Below are positions 1-6,843 of a DNA stretch of 12,914 bases, one piece after another. The position numbers were made by a program, and so were the translations under genes. A model generated the notes under the pieces. It did no database searches. It saw only the letters and a list, made by a program, of their open reading frames with translations, and had not been told where the DNA came from. The stretch spans positions 1 to 12,914 of the forward strand of contig CALVJI010000027.1 in NCBI GenBank assembly GCA_944332105.1, read 5' to 3'. The stretch is from an uncultured Bacilli bacterium. GTDB taxonomy: Bacteria; Bacillota_I; Bacilli_A; RF39; UBA660. Every line of letters begins with the position of its first letter. Within the stretch, counting starts at the first letter, position 1.

Positions 1-1
1 A

Positions 2-45
2 AAAAACTCTCTAAACCCCTATAAATAGGGGCCTAGGGAGTTTTT
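2..45. terminator. Bidirectional Rho-independent terminator
   Basis: Long imperfect inverted repeat: left arm 2-22 and right arm 25-45 pair over about 21 positions with three mismatches, with an A-run on the left and a T-run on the right. Both strands therefore read as hairpin plus U-tract. On the minus strand it lies 5 bases after the stop of the small gene at 51-161 and would end its transcript. On the plus strand it would end a gene lying left of the window. Confidence 0.85.
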
Positions 46-50
46 ACTTC

Positions 51-161
51 TCAAAAAGTGTTTAAGATGAGAATATCTTCTAATACTTGTTCCATAATAT
101 GCAAATCTACCCAATCAATTTTTTCTAATAAATGATTAAAAATACTATCCAATTCTTTCAA
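51..161 (-). CDS. Small acidic helical protein, 36 aa, unknown function
   Basis: Function not recognised. The frame starts with TTG at 161-159, preceded by an AAAAGGTG Shine-Dalgarno (168-173) at about 8-nt spacing, and ends with TGA at 53-51 just before a strong terminator. It begins MKELDSIF and ends ILILNTF. It is acidic and rich in Leu, Ile, Asp and Glu, has a single Trp (W17), no Cys and no signal peptide, and looks like one or two amphipathic helices. A promoter candidate lies at the right distance upstream (191-218), so RBS, frame, stop and terminator form a complete transcription unit. It is divergent from recU. It could be a small regulatory or partner protein, or a leader peptide. 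Its length gives weak coding statistics; the support is mainly from the flanking signals. A GTG at 170-168 is in frame but forms part of the Shine-Dalgarno, so TTG is preferred. Confidence 0.6.
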   Translation of the reverse strand: MKELDSIFNHLLEKIDWVDLHIMEQVLEDILILNTF

Positions 162-190
162 TTTTATCACCTTTTTTTATTTTATAAAAA

Positions 191-218
191 ATTGTAAAAT
201 AGACAACTTTTTCGACAA
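191..218 (-). promoter_or_regulatory. Promoter of the small leftward gene
   Basis: Read on the minus strand: -10 TACAAT (196-191) and -35 TTGTCG (218-213), 16-bp spacer. This puts the transcript start near 184, about 23 nt before the TTG start. A perfect TTGACA also sits at 228-223, but its 17-bp-spaced -10 (TGTCTA) is poor, so that alternative is less likely. Confidence 0.45.
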
Positions 219-226
219 AACTTGTC
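202..226. repeat. GACAA/TTGTC repeat cluster, possible operator
   Basis: The pentamer GACAA occurs at 202-206 and 214-218 (12 bp apart) and its complement TTGTC at 222-226. The last two form a small palindrome with a 3-bp centre. The cluster overlaps the -35 region of the leftward promoter and lies upstream of the recU promoter, a sensible place for an operator. In AT-rich DNA it may be chance. Confidence 0.3.
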
Positions 227-247
227 AAATAAAATCACTCACTTTTT

Positions 248-283
248 TTGTAGCTTTAATTTATGAAAAAAATATAGTATAAT
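248..283 (+). promoter_or_regulatory. recU-PBP operon promoter
   Basis: A perfect TATAAT (278-283) overlaps a second good -10, TATAGT (273-278). The -35 is weak: TTTAAT at 255-260 (17 bp from TATAAT) or TTGTAG at 248-253 (19 bp from TATAGT). Either start gives a leader of only about 10-16 nt, just enough for the AAAGGTGA ribosome binding site at 288-295. Confidence 0.55.
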
Positions 284-300
284 AATGAAAGGTGAACGAG

Positions 301-882
301 ATGAATTACCCTAATCAGATTCAAAAAAAAACTACTAAAACCATTAATTATAGTAATCGTGGTATGAATCTAGAAAACCTAATTAATGAATCAAATGAAT
401 ATTACGTTGAAAAAGATATTGCTTTAATCTATAAAAAGCCTACTCCTATCGGTATTAGTGAAGCTGTCTATACAGAACATGGTCGTATTATAAAAAATGG
501 CTATTTTAAAGCACCATCAACACTTGATTACAATGGAATATACAGAGGAAAATATGTAGAATTCGAAGCCAAAGAAACGCAACAAAAAACTTCTTTTCCT
601 CTAGCTAATTTTCACGAACATCAACTAAAATATATTTCAAAAGTGCTAAAACATGGCGGTATTTGCTTCATTATATTAAAAATGAATAATTTAGTTTATT
701 TATTAAAAGGAGAAGATTTAATATCTTTTATCGAAAGTTCTAAAAGAAAAAGCATACCTTATTCATATATAAAAGAACATGGTTTTATCATCAAAGAAGG
801 ATATAACCCTGCATTGGATTATATAGCTACAATAGATCAAATTTATTGGAAAGGAAATGAAGAATGGCAAAGAAAAAATTAA
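301..882 (+). CDS. recU: Holliday junction resolvase RecU
   Basis: RecU is the Holliday-junction resolvase of Firmicutes, acting in recombination repair and chromosome segregation. The 193-residue product (family about 200) has the family signatures in order: NRGMNLENLINESNEYY (19-35), YKKPTPI (44-50), STLDYNGIYRGKYVEFEAKE (73-92) and FPLANFHEHQ. The PD-(D/E)xK nuclease residues are visible as D76, E89 and K91, so the enzyme looks intact. The start chosen is ATG 301, 8 nt after the AAAGG core. An in-frame GTG at 292 lies inside the Shine-Dalgarno and is rejected. The next gene starts 19 bases before the recU stop, so the two are probably translationally coupled. The recU-PBP1 order is the conserved arrangement known from Bacillus (recU-ponA). 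Confidence 0.95.
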   Translation: MNYPNQIQKKTTKTINYSNRGMNLENLINESNEYYVEKDIALIYKKPTPIGISEAVYTEHGRIIKNGYFKAPSTLDYNGIYRGKYVEFEAKETQQKTSFPLANFHEHQLKYISKVLKHGGICFIILKMNNLVYLLKGEDLISFIESSKRKSIPYSYIKEHGFIIKEGYNPALDYIATIDQIYWKGNEEWQRKN

Positions 883-3704
883 AACTTAAAAGCATTAATA
901 AAATGAAAGAAAGTTTAAAAAAAGAAACTCAAGAAAAAAAAGTAAAAAAAAATACGAAAGAGAAAAAGAGTAAAAAAGAAAACAAAACAAGACGAAGCAA
1001 GATACTTCGCGGACTATGTATGTTTTTTATCACCATTGGTATCGCTATCGCTTCGACAGTAATTGCCTTTGGCTTATACATTATTTTTACTTCTCCAGAA
1101 TTTACAGCCGAATCTTTATATAATGTAGAATCTACTGTAATTTATTGGGACGATGGCACGATTCTCGCTCGTCTAGGTGAAGAAGATCGAGTTTTAAAAA
1201 ATTATGAAGACTTCCCTCAAGTTTTAGTTGATGCACTAATTGCAACCGAAGACTCTCGTTTCTTCCAACATAACGGTTTTGATGCCGCGCGTTTCTTGAA
1301 AGCAAGCTTAGGTCAATTAGTTGGTCAATCTGGAGCCGGTGGTGCTTCAACCTTAAGTATGCAACTTTCCAAAAAGTATTTTACATCTTCAGAAGATGAA
1401 GGTATCGAAGGTATCATTCGTAAATTCCAAGATATCTATATGGCGGTTTTCAAAATTGAAAACAATTATACGAAAGAACAAATTATTGAAATGTATCTAA
1501 ATTCATGGTGGTTTGCTAATGGTAATAACAATGCCGATGGAATCTTCGGTGTTGAGCAAGCGAGTCAATATTATTTTGGTAAAACAGTTTCCGATTTATC
1601 TTTACCAGAAGCTGCTTTACTAGTAGGTATGGTCAATAACCCTTCTTATTATCATCCATACAATTATCCAGAACGCGCAAATGAAAGAAAAAATACTGTT
1701 TTAAGTTTAATGTACCGTCATGGTTATATTACCGAACAAGAAATGTTAGATGCGCAAAGTATCAGTGTCTCTTCCCTTGTTCAACCTCAACAAATAAGTT
1801 CAACTCCTTACCAAGTAAATATTGATTATGTTAAAGATGAGATTTTAGATAAAGAAGGAATTGATATTAGTGTCGGTGGCTACGAAGTATATACAACTTT
1901 CAATAAAGCAATTCAAGACACTATAAATAATATGCAAAATGGTGCAGCCACGGCATGGCGTGATGAAGTTGTACAAGTAGGTTCTGCTGTCACTTCGGTT
2001 GAAAACGGCTCTATTACTGCTCTTGGACCTGGTAGAAATTATGTTAAAACAGGATATAATCGGGCGATTGTCCGAACTCAACCAGGATCAACCGCGAAAC
2101 CATTAATTGATTATGGTCCATTAATTGAATATAACAATGCATCCACAGGCCAAATGTTTATCGACTTTAGATATACTTATAACAATGGTGGTGTTATGAA
2201 TAACTGGGATAATGCATATCGTGGCGTTTATACTCTTAAAAATGCTTTATCAGCTTCCCGAAATACTACTGCTTTACAAGCCTTCCATCAAGTGGATGTC
2301 GATAATATTTTAGAATTTTTAAATAATCTTGGTATTGATGAAGACAATTATGGTGATGCCGGACTATTTGAATCCTTCTCAATCGGTGGTTGGCCTCACG
2401 GACTATCACCATTAGAAAGTTCAGCTGCTTACGCTGCTTTTGCAAGAGGTGGCTACTACATTGAACCATATTCTTATTCGAAAATTGTCAACAATCAAAC
2501 CGAAGAAACAATTGAATATAAATATGAAATGACTCGCGCGATGAGTGAAGAAACTGCATGGATGATTACCGATGTTCTTCTTCAAGCAACTAGAGAAGGT
2601 GTTGGTGGTTCGATCAGTTCAAATTTAAGAGGAACCATTGCTTCTAAATCAGGAACAACAAACATTACAGATGAAGTCGCAGCTCAATATGGTGTCAGAA
2701 GTGATACAACACCAGATCACTGGGTAAATACTTATAATACCGAATACTCTATTTCAATGTGGTATGGTTATGATCGTAAAGATCTTGATTCCTCTCATTA
2801 TTTAACCAGTAATACCGGAACTAACGCCCGAAGTCAAATTAGCGCATATCTAGCTAACAATATTTTAACCAAAAATGAAGCTTTCACTAAACCAGAAACG
2901 GTTGTCAGTGTAACTATTGAAAGTAATACATTACCAACCAAACGGGCCAGTGAATACACTCCAAGCAACATGAAATATCAGGCATACTTTAAAGAAGGTG
3001 CTGAACCAAGTGAAACATCTGAGAGATTTGCAAAATTAGATGACGTAACGAATGCCAAAGGAACTGCTAAAGAAAGTACAATTACATTAACATGGGATGC
3101 TATTGAAACACCAGCTGCTTTAAATACTGAAAGTGTTCGTGAAGAATTTGCTAACTATTTTGAGTACTTTAAAAATACATATAGTCACAGCTATTCTCTA
3201 TTTGAAAATCAATATATGAGTATTTATGAAAACTACAATACTTCATCTATCGGTTCTTTAGGATATCAAATCTATTTAAAGGACAGTAATGGAAACTTAA
3301 CAAGTCTTGGCTGGACTCAAAACACATCATATACATACACTGCTCCTTCAAGTGGCGAATATACCTTTGTTATTAGAAGTGCCTACAGCATTTTCAAAAC
3401 AAATCAATCGAATGGCGTTGAAGTAACTGTCGAAGCTGGCAGTGTTGATGATGAAGACTTAGAAGTTACAGCTTCAACTATATGTGTCGAAATAGGTGGC
3501 ACCATTAATGCTCAAAATGCTGTCAAAGTTACTTTTGAAGGCAAAGATGTAACCAAAGATGCTACAATAACAGCAAGCAATGTTGATACAAGTACAACTG
3601 GTGAAAAAAATGTGACTTATGTTGTTACATATCAAGGAATTCAAAAACGCGTTACCGGCAAAGTAAATGTCCGAGATAGTTGTGACACCCAAAGTGAGAA
3701 CTAG
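864..3704 (+). CDS. ponA: Class A penicillin-binding protein (PBP1-like)
   Basis: Bifunctional peptidoglycan synthase, 946 aa: it polymerises glycan strands from lipid II and cross-links stem peptides outside the membrane. Order: a very Lys-rich cytoplasmic tail (1-46), one membrane anchor (about 48-76), then a GT51 glycosyltransferase with catalytic E129 in EDSRFFQHNG, GGASTLSMQLSKK (159-171) and KEQIIEMYLN. The transpeptidase follows with S409-T-A-K412 (acylation serine and lysine), S465-R-N467 and K595-S-G (in place of the commoner KTG). The C-terminus carries a fibronectin-III-like stretch (about 730-850) and a bacterial Ig-like domain (about 855-938), with two cysteines, C874 and C940, on the extracellular side. 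The start overlaps recU and has an AAGGAAA ribosome binding site. The stop lies inside its terminator. ponA is the Bacillus name for this position; orthology is likely but inferred. Confidence 0.95.
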   Translation: MAKKKLKLKSINKMKESLKKETQEKKVKKNTKEKKSKKENKTRRSKILRGLCMFFITIGIAIASTVIAFGLYIIFTSPEFTAESLYNVESTVIYWDDGTILARLGEEDRVLKNYEDFPQVLVDALIATEDSRFFQHNGFDAARFLKASLGQLVGQSGAGGASTLSMQLSKKYFTSSEDEGIEGIIRKFQDIYMAVFKIENNYTKEQIIEMYLNSWWFANGNNNADGIFGVEQASQYYFGKTVSDLSLPEAALLVGMVNNPSYYHPYNYPERANERKNTVLSLMYRHGYITEQEMLDAQSISVSSLVQPQQISSTPYQVNIDYVKDEILDKEGIDISVGGYEVYTTFNKAIQDTINNMQNGAATAWRDEVVQVGSAVTSVENGSITALGPGRNYVKTGYNRAIVRTQPGSTAKPLIDYGPLIEYNNASTGQMFIDFRYTYNNGGVMNNWDNAYRGVYTLKNALSASRNTTALQAFHQVDVDNILEFLNNLGIDEDNYGDAGLFESFSIGGWPHGLSPLESSAAYAAFARGGYYIEPYSYSKIVNNQTEETIEYKYEMTRAMSEETAWMITDVLLQATREGVGGSISSNLRGTIASKSGTTNITDEVAAQYGVRSDTTPDHWVNTYNTEYSISMWYGYDRKDLDSSHYLTSNTGTNARSQISAYLANNILTKNEAFTKPETVVSVTIESNTLPTKRASEYTPSNMKYQAYFKEGAEPSETSERFAKLDDVTNAKGTAKESTITLTWDAIETPAALNTESVREEFANYFEYFKNTYSHSYSLFENQYMSIYENYNTSSIGSLGYQIYLKDSNGNLTSLGWTQNTSYTYTAPSSGEYTFVIRSAYSIFKTNQSNGVEVTVEAGSVDDEDLEVTASTICVEIGGTINAQNAVKVTFEGKDVTKDATITASNVDTSTTGEKNVTYVVTYQGIQKRVTGKVNVRDSCDTQSEN

Positions 3705-3723
3705 AAAAAGTTCTCCTTTTTTT
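3696..3723 (+). terminator. Terminator of the recU-PBP operon
   Basis: Stem GAGAACT (3696-3702) pairs with AGTTCTC (3709-3715) over a 6-nt loop, followed by a C and a T-run to 3723. The PBP stop codon TAG (3702-3704) lies at the top of the left arm, so the hairpin starts within the coding sequence. Confidence 0.85.
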
Positions 3724-3730
3724 ATACACC

Positions 3731-3756
3731 CAAAAAAAGAGGATATAACAATCCTC
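3731..3756 (-). terminator. Terminator of the leftward five-gene operon
   Basis: On the minus strand GAGGAT (3756-3751) pairs with ATCCTC (3744-3739) over a 6-nt loop, followed by seven T (3738-3732). The TGA stop of the amidotransferase (3757-3755) overlaps the base of the stem. It faces the PBP terminator 8 bp away, so the two converging operons are separated by back-to-back terminators. Confidence 0.85.
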
Positions 3757-5596
3757 AAGCCTTAGCTTCACCAAAGTATTGATCATACCAAACTAAAAAA
3801 CAATAAATATTATAAATTTTCCGACCATGATTCTTTTTGCCTTGATGATGTTCTTCTAACAATTTCAAAATCATTGCTTGATCAAAGTATTTAGAAACAT
3901 ATCCCTTTGTAAACTCATCACGCACTACCTGATAAAACTTATCTTCACGTATCCATTTAGAAAAAGGAACTGGAAATCCACATTTACGACGGTTACTCCA
4001 TTCGCTAGGAATTTTTTTAGCCGCGATCTTTCGAAAAATATATTTCGTTTGTCCTTTACGTAACAAATACTTATTTGGCAATGTTCGAGCATATTTAAAC
4101 ACTTCAATATCAATTAAAGGTGTTCGTAATTCAATGGAATGTGCCATACTCATCTTATCTGCTTTTAATAAAATATCTTGTGGTAACCAAAAATGAAAAT
4201 CAATATACATTTTTTTAGTCAATTCACTTTCATGTTTCACATTTTTATAAACAGGCTCCAATACATCGGCAATTGTTTCCTTGTTTTTTAAAGAATCAGC
4301 TAATAATTCATTGGCTTCATCACTCTCCATAAAAGAACCATGTCCAATATATCGTTCATTAAAAGGAAGACCATATTTAATCAAAGTATTCCGTCCTGGA
4401 AAATGTGGTAAATGCCTGCAAACATTCCGAATGCCCTTGCGCATGAAAAGCGGTAAATGTAAATACCAACGAAGCAACATCGGATCATTATACTCATTAT
4501 ACCCCCCAAACATTTCATCGCTACCTTCACCAGCTAAAGCTACCTTCACTTCTTTTCTTGTTAATTTGGATAAATAAAACAACGGCACAGTCGACAAATT
4601 CGCATGCGGCTCATCCGTATGCCATTCCACTTCTGGTAACGCCTCAAAAAAATCTTCAGCTGATATCTTTTTACGAACATTAGAAATGCCTAATTGCTCC
4701 GATAAATCTTTAGCATAATCTGTCTCATCAAAACCTGCATAAGAAAAACCTACCGAAAAAGTTTTTTCAGGTTTTCCAACACTGACAACATAAGAAGAAT
4801 CAACACCCCCAGAAAGATAAGCACCAACCTCAACATCACTTGTTGTTTGATGATAATAAATAGAATCTTCTAAAACTTTCTCTAATTCATCGGCCATAGT
4901 TTCCATTTTCTTTTTACTTGGAGCATACGATACAGAAAAATATGAATCAATAGTTAAGTTACCATCTTTATAATGAAAAAAATGACCAGGTTTTAATTTA
5001 AAAACATTCTTAAAAAAAGTCTCTTCTTTAATAGAATATTGAAAAATCAAATACATCTTTAACGGATCCGTATTAAGTTCTTTTTGAAAATTAGGATGAG
5101 CCAAAAAAGATTTAATCTCTGAACCAAACAAAAATTCTCCATCATGATAATAGTAATAAAAAGGCTTGATTCCAAAATGATCACGTGCGCCAATCAATTC
5201 ATGATTTTTCATATCATAAATAACAAAAGCAAACATTCCTCGTAATTTTTCATAAAGGTCATCTTTCCATTCGGCATATCCATGAAGTAAAACCTCTGTG
5301 TCTGTCTTTGTTTGAAAATGATACCCTTTTTCTTCTAATTCTTTTTTTAAAGCTTGATAATTATAAATTTCACCATTAAAAATAACAGCTAAGGACTTAT
5401 CCTCATTATAAATAGGCTGAGCTCCACCTGCCACATCAATAATAGATAAACGACGATGTCCTAAAGCAACATAATCATCGGTATAGTATCCTTCACCATC
5501 TGGTCCACGATGAATGATCATGTCAGCCATATCTTTAATAATCTTAGCTTTTTCTTTTTTCTTTTTCTTATCAGCAAACCCTACAATACCGCACAT
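3755..5596 (-). CDS. asnB: AsnB/AsnH-type glutamine-dependent amidotransferase
   Basis: Asparagine-synthase-family enzyme, 613 aa. The N-terminal class II glutaminase releases ammonia from Gln; the C-terminal domain adenylates and amidates a carboxylate. Visible: MCGIVGF with the catalytic N-terminal Cys2 (exposed after Met removal), HRGPDGEG, FNGEIYNY, the PP-loop YLSGGVDSS (S262-GGVD-S267), AGEGSDEMFGGY and ELRTPLID. The start is fixed at ATG 5596 because Cys must be residue 2 and a GGGAGGTGA ribosome binding site lies 7 nt upstream; an upstream in-frame TTG (5614) is rejected. Established for the family: besides free-asparagine synthesis, B. subtilis AsnB amidates diaminopimelate in peptidoglycan precursors, and lactococcal AsnH amidates the D-Asp cross-bridge. 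Sitting 24 bp after a D-aspartate-ligase-like gene, it more likely has a cell-wall role; that is inference. It is the last gene of the operon. Confidence 0.93.
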   Translation of the reverse strand: MCGIVGFADKKKKKEKAKIIKDMADMIIHRGPDGEGYYTDDYVALGHRRLSIIDVAGGAQPIYNEDKSLAVIFNGEIYNYQALKKELEEKGYHFQTKTDTEVLLHGYAEWKDDLYEKLRGMFAFVIYDMKNHELIGARDHFGIKPFYYYYHDGEFLFGSEIKSFLAHPNFQKELNTDPLKMYLIFQYSIKEETFFKNVFKLKPGHFFHYKDGNLTIDSYFSVSYAPSKKKMETMADELEKVLEDSIYYHQTTSDVEVGAYLSGGVDSSYVVSVGKPEKTFSVGFSYAGFDETDYAKDLSEQLGISNVRKKISAEDFFEALPEVEWHTDEPHANLSTVPLFYLSKLTRKEVKVALAGEGSDEMFGGYNEYNDPMLLRWYLHLPLFMRKGIRNVCRHLPHFPGRNTLIKYGLPFNERYIGHGSFMESDEANELLADSLKNKETIADVLEPVYKNVKHESELTKKMYIDFHFWLPQDILLKADKMSMAHSIELRTPLIDIEVFKYARTLPNKYLLRKGQTKYIFRKIAAKKIPSEWSNRRKCGFPVPFSKWIREDKFYQVVRDEFTKGYVSKYFDQAMILKLLEEHHQGKKNHGRKIYNIYCFLVWYDQYFGEAKA

Positions 5597-5614
5597 ACAC
5601 GGCTCACCTCCCAA
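5597..5614 (-). promoter_or_regulatory. Strong ribosome binding site that decides the asnB start
   Basis: GGGAGGTGA on the minus strand ends 7 nt before ATG 5596. It is nearly a full anti-Shine-Dalgarno match, and places translation at Met-Cys-Gly rather than at the in-frame TTG at 5614. Confidence 0.8.
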
Positions 5615-5620
5615 TAATTT

Positions 5621-6829
5621 CTATTCTTGCCAATCACTATTGGCATATTCTTTCTCATAATGCCACAATCTTTTTTTCATCATCAAAAAACGTCGCCAAT
5701 TTTTATCTAACTTACACTCCATCGGACTCACCCGTTTCTTCCACAAACGAAGAGCTTCCTTTTGAAATAGAGGATTAGAAACATATTTCTTAATAATATT
5801 TTTAGGTACAAAAGATAACAATACTTTTTCGTTTAAATCGGCAAACGGTAATTCTTTCTGATATAAAAGATCATCCACCATAACTTTGACCAAATTGACT
5901 CCCAATGGTACAAGATAATAGCTACTCCTACCCTGTCGAGCATTTATTTCTAATACTTTAAACTTTTGATCACGCTCATCATACTTCATATCTACTTCAA
6001 AAAAACCATTCATACCTAACTTTTCCATAAAAGTAATAATAGCTTTTTTAGCTTCTAAAACATCACCATCGAAAGTATTTAGTCCATTAATTAAAGCCGC
6101 GGCATTTCCAACCATACTCTTCGTTCTTTCTTGAATGCCTATCTGTGCAAAACTAATCACCTTTACTTTACCCATACGATCAACATAAACAACACTATCA
6201 AATAAATAAGAATCATTTCCCGGAATAAACTCTTGCAAAATCATCTTATCTTGATAAGGTGAATTTTTAAGTAAAGCGATCGTTTCTTTTAATTCCTCTT
6301 CGGAGGCAATTTTATAAATTTTCTTCTTCCCTTCAAAAGGCACATGATTATATAATACGACATTGGCAGGTTTCAAAATCATTGGATATTTCATCGTTGG
6401 CAGGATTTGATCTTTGGCAACATCAAAATAATAAGTTTCTGGAAAACACAAACTAGATTTCTTATATGTTTTATAAAACTGCTCTTTGTTCATCAAAGTT
6501 TTAATAACTTTTTCTTCCTGTTTAAAATATACAAGATTCTTCGCTAATCTTTTTTGGTTGCGGGCCAATAATAAAGAATAAGTCTCATTGGTACTTATCA
6601 CAAGAATAGGCATTTCATATTTTTCTGCTTTTGTATTTAAAATTCTTACAAAATCTTCTTCTTCCCATAAATTATCATAATAGGAAATAGTTAAAATATT
6701 AGAAAATTTTGTAAAAGCTAAGCGTTCCTTAGCAATTAAATGGGCCTTTTTGTGATATTCCTCATAACACGCCCGTGCCATATAATAAGCATTTGCATCA
6801 CTACCAATAATAAAAACTTGAAAATCCAT
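5621..6829 (-). CDS. ATP-grasp ligase, D-aspartate ligase-like (peptidoglycan bridge)
   Basis: 402-aa ATP-grasp carboxylate-amine ligase, probably cytosolic. It resembles the D-aspartate ligase family (Aslfm of Enterococcus faecium, AslA of lactic acid bacteria), which joins D-Asp through its beta-carboxyl to the epsilon-amine of Lys in UDP-MurNAc-pentapeptide. Visible: the start IIGSDANAYYMARACYEEY (7-25), YPMILKP with ATP-binding K153, PFEGKKKIY (164-172), QEFIPG (199-204), metal-binding E278-x-D280 and E294-I-N296-x-R298. Both the N-terminal GSD-N-Y-MAR pattern and the FEGKKK pattern are as I recall them in Aslfm; the alignment is from memory. The start ATG 6829 has GGGGGAT 7 nt upstream, right after the racemase stop (14-bp gap). 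The D-amino acid substrate cannot be read from sequence; D-Asp is the family default, D-Ser or D-Ala are possible given the neighbouring racemase. Confidence 0.8.
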   Translation of the reverse strand: MDFQVFIIGSDANAYYMARACYEEYHKKAHLIAKERLAFTKFSNILTISYYDNLWEEEDFVRILNTKAEKYEMPILVISTNETYSLLLARNQKRLAKNLVYFKQEEKVIKTLMNKEQFYKTYKKSSLCFPETYYFDVAKDQILPTMKYPMILKPANVVLYNHVPFEGKKKIYKIASEEELKETIALLKNSPYQDKMILQEFIPGNDSYLFDSVVYVDRMGKVKVISFAQIGIQERTKSMVGNAAALINGLNTFDGDVLEAKKAIITFMEKLGMNGFFEVDMKYDERDQKFKVLEINARQGRSSYYLVPLGVNLVKVMVDDLLYQKELPFADLNEKVLLSFVPKNIIKKYVSNPLFQKEALRLWKKRVSPMECKLDKNWRRFLMMKKRLWHYEKEYANSDWQE

Positions 6830-6843
6830 AAAAGATCCCCCTT

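Noticed and set aside
292..300. In-frame GTG upstream of recU ATG 301 as an alternative start
   Set aside because: The GTG is part of the AAAGGTGA Shine-Dalgarno itself; ATG 301 has correct spacing from it.
5597..5614. Upstream TTG start for the amidotransferase, adding six residues
   Set aside because: Class II amidotransferases need Cys right after the initiator Met; the TTG lies just before the ribosome binding site that serves ATG 5596.
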